Shown here: positions 43,319 to 51,782 of the stretch, piece after piece
Layout: every line of letters begins with the position of its first letter
Position numbering within the stretch: the stretch's first letter is position 1
Assembly (NCBI RefSeq): GCF_040361195.1
Contig: NZ_APNE01000008.1
Strand: one strand, 5' to 3'
From: Salinisphaera hydrothermalis
GTDB taxonomy: Bacteria; Pseudomonadota; Gammaproteobacteria; Nevskiales; Salinisphaeraceae
Length of the DNA: 64,000 nt
Notes under the pieces: model-generated
Databases searched by the model: none
What the model was told of the DNA's origin: nothing
What the model saw: only the letters and a program-made list of their open reading frames with translations
Translations under genes and position numbers: made by a program

Positions 43319-44167
43319 TCAGACACGATGTATCGATCGCTCCCGCTTGAGGCGATAAATCCGGTGTGGCTCGCTCACCACCTCGAAGTAAGGCGCTAGC
43401 GCCGAAAACTGCAACGTTTCGCGCGTCCCGAGGACCAGATAGCCGCCGCGGACGAGGCTGTCGGCAAACAATCGTAGAACGCGCTCCTTGAGCGCTTGCG
43501 AGAAATAGATCAGTACGTTGCGGCACATGATCAGGTGGGTTTCCGCGAACACGCCGTCGGTCACTAGATTGTGGTGAGCGAACACGACACGCTCACGCAG
43601 CGTTCGCCGCATCCGAATCAGATCATAGCGACTCCGGTAATAATCCGCGAAATCGTGGCGACCGCCGGCGCGATCGTAGTTCGTCGCAAAACCGTCGACC
43701 CGTCGCGCGGCAAAGATTCCTTCGGAGGCACGCGCCAACGCCTGATCGTTGATATCGGTGGCATAGAAACGACTGCGCGGCAGCAATCCCGCCTCTTCGG
43801 CCAGAATCGCGGTCGAATATACCTCCTCGCCCTGGGCGCAACCTGCCTGCCAAATATTCACCCGCGGGTAGGACGCCAGCACCGGCAGCACTCGCTCGCG
43901 CAGCACCGCGAACACTTCCGGATCGCGAAACATGTCGGACACCGGCACGGACAACCGCGCGATCACGTCACCCAGCAGGCCGGGCTCGTAGATCAGACGT
44001 GGAATCAGATGCCCGATACCGGGCTCACCCAAGTCGGCGGCCAACTGCTCGGCGCGCCGTTTGAGCGATGCCCGGGCGTAGTCGGAAAAATCGTAGCCGT
44101 GGCACATCTTCAACGCATGCACGAACAGATCCAGCGCGCGGTCCTCCGTAGTTGCCGGATCGCTCAC
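43319..44167 (-). CDS. CheR-family protein-glutamate methyltransferase
   Basis: 282-residue SAM-dependent CheR. The N-terminal helical domain is followed by the catalytic domain with NIWQAGCAQGEEVYSTAIL, FYATDINDQAL and HLIMCRNVLIYFS, the standard CheR signatures. Its start overlaps the kinase stop (ATGA). There is no chemoreceptor, CheA or CheB in the window, so its substrate is more likely the kinase of this operon or a distant receptor than a classical chemotaxis array. The last ~40 codons contain YLVLGTRETLQ. Confidence 0.92.
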   Translation of the reverse strand: MSDPATTEDRALDLFVHALKMCHGYDFSDYARASLKRRAEQLAADLGEPGIGHLIPRLIYEPGLLGDVIARLSVPVSDMFRDPEVFAVLRERVLPVLASYPRVNIWQAGCAQGEEVYSTAILAEEAGLLPRSRFYATDINDQALARASEGIFAARRVDGFATNYDRAGGRHDFADYYRSRYDLIRMRRTLRERVVFAHHNLVTDGVFAETHLIMCRNVLIYFSQALKERVLRLFADSLVRGGYLVLGTRETLQFSALAPYFEVVSEPHRIYRLKRERSIHRV

Positions 44168-47100
44168 GACAGCAACGTCCGCATTTCGGCCAGCAGGTGA
44201 TCGACATCGATCGGCTTGGACAAGTACGCGTCGGCGCCTGCGGCAAGACAGGCCTCACGATCACCGCTCATGGCTTTGGCAGTCAGCGCGATGATCGGCA
44301 CCCTGGGATGATCCGCTCCGGCACGGATTGCGCGGATCGTCTCGTACCCGTCCATGCCCGGCATCATGATGTCCATCAGCACCAGGTCGAGACGTTCCAT
44401 GTCCGCCAAGCGATCGAGCGCCTTCGTGCCATCGGCTGCCATGACCACCTCGACACCGTGGCCGCGCAGCATGCGCGAGAGCGCAAAGGTATTGCGCATG
44501 TCGTCGTCGACCAGCAGCACCCGTACGCCGTTCATAGCGGGCCCGTCGTCATCGCCGGTCGGCGTCGCCAGACTGGGACTCGCCGGCGGGTTGGACGGCG
44601 CCAGCCGGTGCATGAACAACGAGATTTCATCCAGCAGCCGATCCTGCGCGTGCGTTCCCTTGATCACGATACTGTCGGTATGATCCCGTAAACGCTCGGT
44701 TTCTTCGGCCGTAAGATCGCGCGCGGAATACACCACGACCGGAGGCGCATCGCGGCGTGCCGTGATCGTGTCGAGCAGATCGAAACCCGACGTGTCCGGT
44801 AACTTGAGATCCAGGACCAGACAATCGAAGTTTTCGCGATCGAGCCTCGACAGAGCCGCCTCGCCGGAAGCGACCGCCACCGTTTCCACCCGTTCGCTGC
44901 GTAGCAGGCGCGCCACCGCCACATGGGCCTCCGGGTCGTCATCGACCACCAGCACACGCCTTGTCTTGCGGCCGGACAGGGTTTCCGCCCGCGCCAGTAG
45001 CGTGTCCAAATTTTCACGCGTGACGGGCTTGCGCAGATAACCCACGGCACCGGCGCCAACCGAGCGTCCGGTATCGTCGGCGGCGGATACGATATGGACC
45101 GGGATGTCCTGGGTATCGGGGTTGGCCTTGAGCCGATCCAGCACCGCCCAGCCATCGAGTTCGCCGGGCAGCCCCAGATCGAGAACGACCGCGTCCGGGC
45201 GGCGGGCGGCGATGGCGTCCAGCGCGCGGGGGCCATCGGCGGCGGCTTCGGCATCAAACCCGCGCTCTCGCGCCGTGCGGCAGACGATGTTGGCAAACGC
45301 GTTGTCGTCGTCTACCACCAGCACGCGCGGCGGCTGCCCGGCCGCGCGGGCACGGCGCCGCGGACGGCGGGATGGCGTTTGATCATTGGCCTCCACGCCC
45401 GACGCATCCTTGTCGGCGTCGCCAGCCGAAGGGGGCTCGACGGGGCCGAGGTCCGTACGCACGACGGCCGTGAAGCGGCTGCCCTCGCCCAACGTGCTCT
45501 CGACCATGACTTCGCCGCCCAGCAACTCGGCCAGCTGGCGAGTGATCGACAAGCCCAGTCCGGTGCCGCCATAACGACGGCTGCTGCTGCCGTCGACCTG
45601 CTCGAAGGCATGAAAGATACCGTCGAGCCGATCCGAGGGAATGCCCACGCCGTCATCGCTGACCACGATGGCCAGCGCGTTTTCACGGGTCAAACCCTCG
45701 CGAGAAAGCTCGACGTCAGCGGCGGGTCGCATGATCCGGACCCGCACCGCGCCTTCATGGGTGAACTTGATCGCGTTGCCGACGAGATTGCGTACGATCT
45801 GTTCGAGCTTGCCGCCATCGGTTATCACGTAGTCCGGCGCGTCGGTCGTTTGCTCGAGTTCGAATTGCAAGCCCTGGGAGGCGGCCATGTGGCTGAACTG
45901 ACGACGGATGCGCTCAGCGAAATCGGCCGTATCCAGCCGCTCCGGCAGAATCCGCATCTTCCCGGCCTCGATCTTCGACAGATCCAGGATATCGTTGATC
46001 AACGTCAGCAGGCCGGTGCCCGCATCCTGAATGATACGAGCGGCCTCGACCTCGTCGTCGTCGAGGTTTCCGGACTCGTTGTCCGCCAGGCTACGCGACA
46101 GAATCAGGAGGCTGTTCAGCGGCGTGCGTAGCTCGTGGGACATGTTGGCCAGAAAATCGGATTTATACGCGCTCGCCTGCTCCAGTTCCTCGGCGCGTTC
46201 CTCGGCCTGCGCATGCAATGCGGACAGCTCGTCCTGCTGTTCACGCAGGCTCGCATTCGCAGCCTGCAATTCATCGGCCTGCGATTTGAGCTCCTCTTCC
46301 GAGGCTCGTAGCTCGGCCGCCTGTGACGACAATTCCTCACTCTGAGCGCGCAGTTCGGTATTGGCGCGCTTGAGGCTATCCTGCTGCTCCGAGAGCCGTT
46401 TTTCGGAACGCCGAAGCGCCTCGGCTTGCGTGCGGCTCTGAGCCAGCAATTCCGTGGTTCGCCGCGCCCGCATCTGCGTCAGAACCGCCATGCCGATGTT
46501 CGGCAAGAGCGAATCCAGCAGTTCGCGCTCGGTTTCCGTCAACGGATGAAACAAAGCCAGTTCGATGATCGCAACCGGCTGCTCGGTGATCACGGCCGGC
46601 GCGACCAGCAGAATCTTCGGCTGGGCCTGTCCGAGCCCCGATCGAATCGGGATATAGTCGTCTGGCACATCGGTCAGTTCGACTGGCCGCCGTGTTTCCA
46701 GCGCGGCGCCGACGAGCCCTTCGCCCGGCGCGAAACGCTGCTCGGCCTCCGGGGCGTAGCCATAGGCGGCCAATAGCCGGAAGTCGGTTGTGTCCTCTTC
46801 CAGTGAGGCGCGCGTGAATACGGCCGCGTAACCCGCGTGCAGAAGCGGAGCCAGCTCATTGAGCAAGTGTCGCCCCAGCTCTTGGTCGTCCTCGCAACGG
46901 TACAGCATGGCCGTGATCCGGCCGCGATGATCACGGATCCAGTAATCGCGATCCTGGCGGACAATGATGCGGCGAAAGGTCTCCAGCGCACGCGACATTG
47001 CTCCGATCTCGTCGCCCCGGTGCAGGAAGCGGACGCCGACATTGCGTTGGCCCTCGGCAAGACGGCGGGTCACATCGGTCAATTCCGACAGCGGGCCCGC

Positions 47101-47799
47101 GATGCGCCGACGGACCGCGATAACCGTAGCGAGCCCGATCAGCAAGCCGATCACGAGCAACCCAATCACGGTGGAATCCGCTATCCATTGGCGGCGGGCA
47201 ACATCGGCGTTGCGCTCGGCCAGCTCCTCGGTCAGCTGCTTACGATAATCCGCCAGTGCCGAATGTATGGGATCGAGATAAGCAACGCTGGCGCCGTTGG
47301 CCAGCATTTTCCGCGCCGAGGCGACGGCGCCGGTATCGACCCGCGCGAGTACGGCTTCCGCCACCTGGGCCTGCCAGCGCGACTCGAGTCGGTCGATCTT
47401 CTCGAGCAGGTCTTCCTTGCTGCGATCGCCTACGCCCGCATCCTGCAGCCGATGCAGATCGTCCTCGACCGCGGCATTGGCGTCATGCAGCTGTTCTTCG
47501 TAGCGTTTCGCCCCGGTCAGCACATAGGCCCGCAAAGCGGATTCCTGGCTGGTGATCGATTGCTCCAGCGCCTGCGAACGCGCGAGCAAACCGTGTGACT
47601 GGCCTGCGCTCAGGCGCGCCTGGTTCACGCGATCCAAGGCGATCAGACTGATCACGCAAGATGCCGCAAACAGCGCCATGATCAGCGTAACCGCGCCGAT
47701 CATCTGGCGACGGATAGACAGTCGACCCAGAAGGCGGCCGAACGCTCCCGCCGGCGTTTGATGCCGTTCCACTATTTCCCCCCACCCTCCGGAACACAC
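44164..47799 (-). CDS. Hybrid sensor histidine kinase with three receiver domains
   Basis: 1211 residues. Order: membrane helix (~35-55), CHASE3-like periplasmic domain (~56-205), second helix (~207-230), HAMP (~230-285), GAF (~300-430), a long coiled coil rich in Glu/Gln (~440-550), HisKA with phospho-histidine in MSHELRTPL (~553), HATPase (GIPSDRLDGIF, GGTGLGLSI) and three receiver domains (LDLGLPGELDG, LDLKLPDTSG and MDIMMPGMDG). It heads an operon with cheR and a GGDEF regulator, forming a phosphorelay likely feeding c-di-GMP synthesis. Signal unknown. Confidence 0.92.
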   Translation of the reverse strand: MCSGGWGEIVERHQTPAGAFGRLLGRLSIRRQMIGAVTLIMALFAASCVISLIALDRVNQARLSAGQSHGLLARSQALEQSITSQESALRAYVLTGAKRYEEQLHDANAAVEDDLHRLQDAGVGDRSKEDLLEKIDRLESRWQAQVAEAVLARVDTGAVASARKMLANGASVAYLDPIHSALADYRKQLTEELAERNADVARRQWIADSTVIGLLVIGLLIGLATVIAVRRRIAGPLSELTDVTRRLAEGQRNVGVRFLHRGDEIGAMSRALETFRRIIVRQDRDYWIRDHRGRITAMLYRCEDDQELGRHLLNELAPLLHAGYAAVFTRASLEEDTTDFRLLAAYGYAPEAEQRFAPGEGLVGAALETRRPVELTDVPDDYIPIRSGLGQAQPKILLVAPAVITEQPVAIIELALFHPLTETERELLDSLLPNIGMAVLTQMRARRTTELLAQSRTQAEALRRSEKRLSEQQDSLKRANTELRAQSEELSSQAAELRASEEELKSQADELQAANASLREQQDELSALHAQAEERAEELEQASAYKSDFLANMSHELRTPLNSLLILSRSLADNESGNLDDDEVEAARIIQDAGTGLLTLINDILDLSKIEAGKMRILPERLDTADFAERIRRQFSHMAASQGLQFELEQTTDAPDYVITDGGKLEQIVRNLVGNAIKFTHEGAVRVRIMRPAADVELSREGLTRENALAIVVSDDGVGIPSDRLDGIFHAFEQVDGSSSRRYGGTGLGLSITRQLAELLGGEVMVESTLGEGSRFTAVVRTDLGPVEPPSAGDADKDASGVEANDQTPSRRPRRRARAAGQPPRVLVVDDDNAFANIVCRTARERGFDAEAAADGPRALDAIAARRPDAVVLDLGLPGELDGWAVLDRLKANPDTQDIPVHIVSAADDTGRSVGAGAVGYLRKPVTRENLDTLLARAETLSGRKTRRVLVVDDDPEAHVAVARLLRSERVETVAVASGEAALSRLDRENFDCLVLDLKLPDTSGFDLLDTITARRDAPPVVVYSARDLTAEETERLRDHTDSIVIKGTHAQDRLLDEISLFMHRLAPSNPPASPSLATPTGDDDGPAMNGVRVLLVDDDMRNTFALSRMLRGHGVEVVMAADGTKALDRLADMERLDLVLMDIMMPGMDGYETIRAIRAGADHPRVPIIALTAKAMSGDREACLAAGADAYLSKPIDVDHLLAEMRTLLS

Positions 47800-48248
47800 G
47801 CGCTCCGCTGGCAGCTACACCTAAAATATATAAGATCGGCCCCCTCGCCACGAACTTGAGCCCGCGCAGCGTGACATACGCCCCCTGGGCGCGGCCGCTT
47901 TCCATGGGAGCTCTGGCGCCCGCCGGAAAAGTGGCGCCGGCCAAATTTATCATTGGCGGCACGCAACTTTGTGCTCCTGCCAAGGTCTCATATGCGCGGG
48001 CAGATGTAGCATTTTCGATGCATTTGCCACGCAAAGATGGCACTCCCCGGTCGGCATGCTAGGGTTTGTTAGAATTTCGTAAGAGCCGCGTTAAGCGCGT
48101 CCTTGAAGAACACGCCAGGCGAGCAGGCGAGCCACGATAAACATGGCGTGATCGTCGGGCGCCTGGGGTGGAGGTTGGGCCAACGCGGCGCTCGTACGAA
48201 ACACTCAAAGCCTTTAGCATTGCCGGAAGTTGATAACGAGGTAGTTCG
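47800..48248. other. Intergenic region before the BI-1 gene with family 1 remnant
   Basis: 449 bases between the divergent kinase and BI-1 genes. The first ~260 bases show no gene or clear repeat. Its AT-richer stretch (CTAAAATATATAAGATC near 47820) could be the kinase promoter region. The right part holds the degraded family 1 copy described separately. Confidence 0.5.
48060..48216 (+). repeat. Family 1 palindromic element, copy E (degenerate remnant)
   Basis: About 157 bases. The left end reads TAGGGTTTGTTAGAATTTCG, the right end complement TAAAGGCTTTGAGTGTTTCG. Ends still resemble the GGGCGTGTTGAGGTTTCG termini, and CCAACGCGGCGCTCG near the right end is shared with copies A and B. Hairpin 1 is absent and hairpin 2 is eroded, so it is an old, internally deleted copy. 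Confidence 0.65.
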
Positions 48249-48920
48249 ATGAGCGTCGAAAATTCGACCTATACCGCACGTGCACAGACCGCGCTAGCCA
48301 CCAATAGCGTGCTGCGCAACACCTACATGCTGCTGTCGGCCACGCTGCTTTTCTCGGCGGCCGTTGCCGGGACCACGGCAGCGCTGCATCTGCCGGCCCC
48401 CGGCTTCATCATTACGCTGGTCGGCATGTTCGGGCTGATGTTTCTTGTCCAGGCGACGGCTAACAGCGGCTGGGGCCTGCTCTCGATATTCGCGTTCACG
48501 GGTTTCCTGGGCTATACGATCGGCCCCATCATCGACATGTATCTGCAGCACTTCTCCAACGGTGCCCAGCTGGTCACCATGGCGATGGGCGGCACCGGGG
48601 CGATCTTTGTCGGCATGTCGGGCTACGCCCTGGTTTCCGGCAAGCGCTTCAGTCAGTGGGGCGGCATGCTCACCATGGGCATTCTGGTCGCCTTCGTCAT
48701 GAGCCTGATCGCCGTGCTGTTCTCGATCCCGGCGTTGTCGCTCGCGGTGTCGATGATGTTCGTGCTGCTGATGAGCGGGCTGATCGTGTATCAGACCGGC
48801 GAGATCATCCACGGTGGCGAAACGAACTATATTCGAGCCACGCTCACCTTGTTCGTGACGATCTACAACCTGTTCCTCAGTCTGCTACAGCTGCTCGGCG
48901 TGTTCGCCGGCGACGACTGA
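48249..48920 (+). CDS. Bax inhibitor-1 / YccA family membrane protein
   Basis: 223 residues with seven hydrophobic segments and an N-terminal cytoplasmic stretch (SVENSTYTARAQTALATNSVLRNTYMLL) typical of the YccA/YbhL branch of the BI-1 family. YccA inhibits the FtsH protease in E. coli; other members are calcium leak channels. Which activity applies is not visible. It has a strong terminator after it, so it is monocistronic. Confidence 0.93.
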   Translation: MSVENSTYTARAQTALATNSVLRNTYMLLSATLLFSAAVAGTTAALHLPAPGFIITLVGMFGLMFLVQATANSGWGLLSIFAFTGFLGYTIGPIIDMYLQHFSNGAQLVTMAMGGTGAIFVGMSGYALVSGKRFSQWGGMLTMGILVAFVMSLIAVLFSIPALSLAVSMMFVLLMSGLIVYQTGEIIHGGETNYIRATLTLFVTIYNLFLSLLQLLGVFAGDD

Positions 48921-48951
48921 GACCAGCCGCAGTCTGATTGACCGAACCGAA

Positions 48952-48982
48952 GCCCGGCCATCGAAGATGGCCGGGCTTTTTT
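48952..48982 (+). terminator. Rho-independent terminator of the BI-1 gene
   Basis: A perfect 11-base stem GCCCGGCCATC / GATGGCCGGGC with a 3-base loop, followed by six T residues, 31 bases after the BI-1 stop. Its T-run overlaps the first bases of family 2 copy 2. Confidence 0.92.
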
Positions 48983-49054
48983 AGGTTAATCGCGGATTAC
49001 CCGGCCATGACGCCAGCGAGTCCCGGCGGTTCAGGCATGGGTAGATCCGGCTAA
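48981..49054. repeat. Family 2 repeat, copy 2, left part
   Basis: 74 bases starting TTAGGTTAATCGCGGATTAC, colinear with the first ~75 bases of copy 1 (26983 onward). Shared blocks include GGCCATGA, GAGTCCC and TAGAT. The match stops at GGCTAA exactly where the IS630 element begins and resumes at 50204. Confidence 0.85.
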
Positions 49055-50203
49055 TACCAACGTGCAAAAACAGCAAGTTAGAATAATATTTTCAGGTTTT
49101 AATTGTGACGTGAGGCGACGCGATGCCCAAAGCGATTCCTTTGCGACACGATTACAGCGCCGACGCGCTACGTACGTTGGCCAGCCAAGCCCACGATGGC
49201 AATCAGGCGCGCCGTTTGCTGGCGCTGGCTGGGATCCGCGACGGATTGACGCGCGCCAAGGCAGCCCGGCTAGGCGCCATGGATGCGCAGACGTTGCGCG
49301 CTTGGGTGATGGCATTTAACGCCGAGGGGCCCGACGGCTTGCTCAACACCCCGCCACCGGGCCGGCCGCCCAAGCTCAGTACGCAGCAGAAACGCGACAT
49401 TGCCCGCTTGGTGGACACCGGGCCGGATCCGGAGCGTGACGGCGTAGTGCGCTGGCGACGTGTCGATCTCAAGCAGGTCATCCGCGAACGTTACGGCGTC
49501 GATCTCGATGAGACCACGGTGGGTCGCCTGCTCAAGGAGCAGGGCTTTGCCCATGTCAGCGCCCGACCTGCCCATCCGCGTCAGGCATCGGATGCAATCG
49601 AGCGTTTTAAAAAAAGAACTGCCCGCCCAAATCACCGAGATCGCTGACACCCTGCCACCCGGCACGCCGGTTGAGCTGTGGTTCCAGGACGAAATGCGCA
49701 TCGGCCAGAAAAACACCACGGTCTATCAATGGGCGCGCCGCGGCACGCGCCCGCGTCAGCCCGCCGATCAGCGCTATGAAAGCGTCTATCTGTTTGGCGC
49801 GCTGTGTCCGGCGCGCGATACCGGGGCAGCGCTGGTGCTGCCCATGGCCAACACGAAAGCCATGGCTCGCCATCTGGCCGAGATCAGCGCTACGGTCGCG
49901 CCCGGTTCGCATGCGATCATCCTGCTGGATCAGGCGGGCTGGCATACCACCGCCAAGCTCGACGTCCCACACAATCTGTCACTGGTATGCATACCGCCCG
50001 CTACACCCGAGTTGAACCCGGCGGAAAACGTGTGGCAATACCTGCGCCAAACGTACCTGGGCAATCGCGTTTTCAAAGACTACGAGGACATTATCGAGCG
50101 CGTCTGCCAGGCGTGGCGCGCACTGCTCGCCGAGCCTGGACGTATTGAATCCATTACTGCTCGCGACTGGGCTTGTGTCGATCAATATTTATGACCGTTG
50201 GTA
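49055..50203 (+). mobile_element. IS630-family insertion sequence
   Basis: 1149 bases with terminal inverted repeats TACCAACG (49055-49062) and CGTTGGTA (50196-50203). It is flanked by TAA on both sides (49052-49054 and 50204-50206), or by TA if one extra base is counted as element; IS630 elements are known to duplicate TA. It interrupts family 2 copy 2, and the empty site is preserved in copy 1 (GGACTAAGCC). It carries one transposase read in two frames. It lies between BI-1 and the pigment cluster and disrupts no gene. Confidence 0.93.
49123..50194 (+). CDS. IS630 transposase in two frames (+1 shift at A7)
   Basis: The first frame (49123-49647) encodes the helix-turn-helix N-terminal half. 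The second continues from about 49607 to 50194 and encodes the DDE domain: WFQDEMRIG, IILLDQAGWHTT and PELNPAENVWQYLR carry the three acids. The frames join at TTTTAAAAAAAG (49605-49616); skipping one A (or adding two) yields AIERFKKELPAQ, a normal transposase. IS630 elements are known to use slippage or frameshifting on A-runs, so this may be programmed. A simple inactivating indel is the alternative. Confidence 0.85.
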
Positions 50204-50459
50204 TAAGCCACGCACTGGGTCAGCACCGCCAACCTTGCACTCGGACAGTCTCGCCTGCGGCTCTTCGCCAACCTCTGGTTTAGCGCGGCGGCGCGAATCG
50301 CTTTTCTTGCTTGCTCAACAGATGTAACCAAGAGAAGCGCATCCGGCTGGAATACCGACACGGCGTATCAGGGCTTGGCGTATTCAGTAAACCGTGGCAC
50401 CGCGGCCCATCGAACCATCCGGCTGTAGCCATGACCCGGTTTTGCAGCAGCCCCGCTAA
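50204..50459. repeat. Family 2 repeat, copy 2, right part
   Basis: Continuation of the interrupted repeat: GCACTGGGTCAGCACCG, then the TTCTTGCTTGCTCAA and GTAACCAAGAGAAG blocks, then directly AAACCGTGGCACCGCGGCCCATC and GCCATGACCC, ending CCCCGCTAA. It lacks the ~165-base inner palindrome found in copy 1. The next ~88 bases to the dehydratase stop show nothing recognisable. Confidence 0.85.
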
Positions 50460-50547
50460 GAGCCCTCTAAGAAGTCGCAGTACGCCATTGCGCCGGGAAT
50501 CCGCGAAGCATCTTTTCATGGCACCGGCCCGGACAGGCGTTTCGGAT

Positions 50548-51021
50548 CTACACGATCTCGTCCGTCACGGTCCGAATCATCACGCGTCCGCGAACCAGAT
50601 CGCGCCCGGTTTCGACGACGCGGAACGCATAGATCGACCCGCCGGCGTCGGCCATCAGACGTTCGACATGCACATCGAGGGTCGTCGGTGCGGCGAGCGT
50701 CGATTCATCGGCGGGGAATTCAATATCGCGCAGGCCGACGAGCCGGCCGGGCGTCGGCGACCCGGCACCACCGGCCGAGTCACGCGCCAACAGCGTACCG
50801 TGCGCCGCCGTGGCCTGGGCGGCGTATTCCACCAGGGCCGTCAACGGCAGTACGCCGCGATCAGCCAACGGATGGGCCTCCAGCGTGTTCAGCACGCTGC
50901 GGCAGAGGATACGCTCGGTCTCCCAGGCGACCACCTCATCGAGTAGGCACATCGCGCCCGCATGAGGCACGAGATCAACCAAGCTCAGGCCCCTCACAAC
51001 GGTGTAAGGGGCACCCGCCAA
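50548..51021 (-). CDS. ApeP-type hotdog 3-hydroxyacyl-ACP dehydratase
   Basis: 157 residues of hotdog-fold type. LVPHAGAMCLLDEVVAWE corresponds to the catalytic His-containing N-terminal motif (PHAGAM) of ApeP dehydratases, and LPLTALVEYAAQATAAHG is the central helix with its acidic residue. It would dehydrate 3-hydroxyacyl intermediates on ACP during polyene elongation. It overlaps the upstream ketosynthase-like gene by 28 bases, though a start seven codons later is possible. It is last in the leftward half of the pigment cluster. Confidence 0.85.
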   Translation of the reverse strand: MAGAPYTVVRGLSLVDLVPHAGAMCLLDEVVAWETERILCRSVLNTLEAHPLADRGVLPLTALVEYAAQATAAHGTLLARDSAGGAGSPTPGRLVGLRDIEFPADESTLAAPTTLDVHVERLMADAGGSIYAFRVVETGRDLVRGRVMIRTVTDEIV

Positions 51022-51782
51022 TGCCCTTGTTCCGATGCGATTACCGGCGCCGCTGCTTCGCGGGCCGCCAGAGCGGCCAACAAGGGCAAACTGCGTGCGC
51101 TCGCATTCAAGCGGCGCAGATGCTCAAGCGCGGGAATCGACACGGGCGTCGGACCGGCGCTGGTCGGCTGTGGTCGATCCAGCACGGCTATGGCCCCGTC
51201 GGCATGGGTATCGAGCAGCCAGGCCATGGCAAACGTCGCGCCGATATCGCGCCGGGCCTCGGCCAGCATGCCGCTGCCGTCCATGTCGTAGCAGACCAAC
51301 AGGACCGGCGTTCCACGTTCCGCCAGGAGGCCCCAGGCTTCGCACAACGCGACCATGAACCCTCCCGGGCCGGCCGAGAGGCTCGTTGCGGGTTCGCGCG
51401 CGCCAGTGGCAATGCTCCAGTAGCCTGCAGGCGCGTTGTGCACCGAATTATGAAACCGGGTCGGCGAAATAGCCCGCTCGGGCGCATTGACCGCCATACA
51501 GAGTTGATCGGCAATGTCGATGTCGCCCGCCGAGGACGAGAATACGGCCGCGAACGTCGAGGCATCACGCTCGGCGCACGCCTGCTCGGCGACCCGGAAT
51601 GCGAGGTGCACCGCTGCGCCCGCCCGCCGCGCTTCATTGCGCGGCAACAGCTTGGTACGAAACGGCGTCAACGGCTCGGGCGCATACCCGATCTCACCCG
51701 AAAGCACCGCACGCGCCGCGGGCCAGTCCTCGATCCCGGGCGCGGCCATGCCCAACCCGTGAAGATACGCGCGCTGCATCAA
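50994..51782 (-). CDS. Ketosynthase-like chain-length-factor protein of the polyene cluster
   Basis: 262 residues, about two-thirds the length of a full KAS. It matches the N-terminal beta-ketoacyl-synthase-like family found in aryl polyene clusters (ApeC type). FSSSAGDIDI and RFHNSVHNAPAGYWSI are visible, but there is no catalytic cysteine in the nucleophile position and no HGT motif. It is therefore likely the non-catalytic partner of the adjacent KS heterodimer. Its start overlaps the KS stop. Confidence 0.8.
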   Translation of the reverse strand: MMQRAYLHGLGMAAPGIEDWPAARAVLSGEIGYAPEPLTPFRTKLLPRNEARRAGAAVHLAFRVAEQACAERDASTFAAVFSSSAGDIDIADQLCMAVNAPERAISPTRFHNSVHNAPAGYWSIATGAREPATSLSAGPGGFMVALCEAWGLLAERGTPVLLVCYDMDGSGMLAEARRDIGATFAMAWLLDTHADGAIAVLDRPQPTSAGPTPVSIPALEHLRRLNASARSLPLLAALAAREAAAPVIASEQGHWRVPLTPL

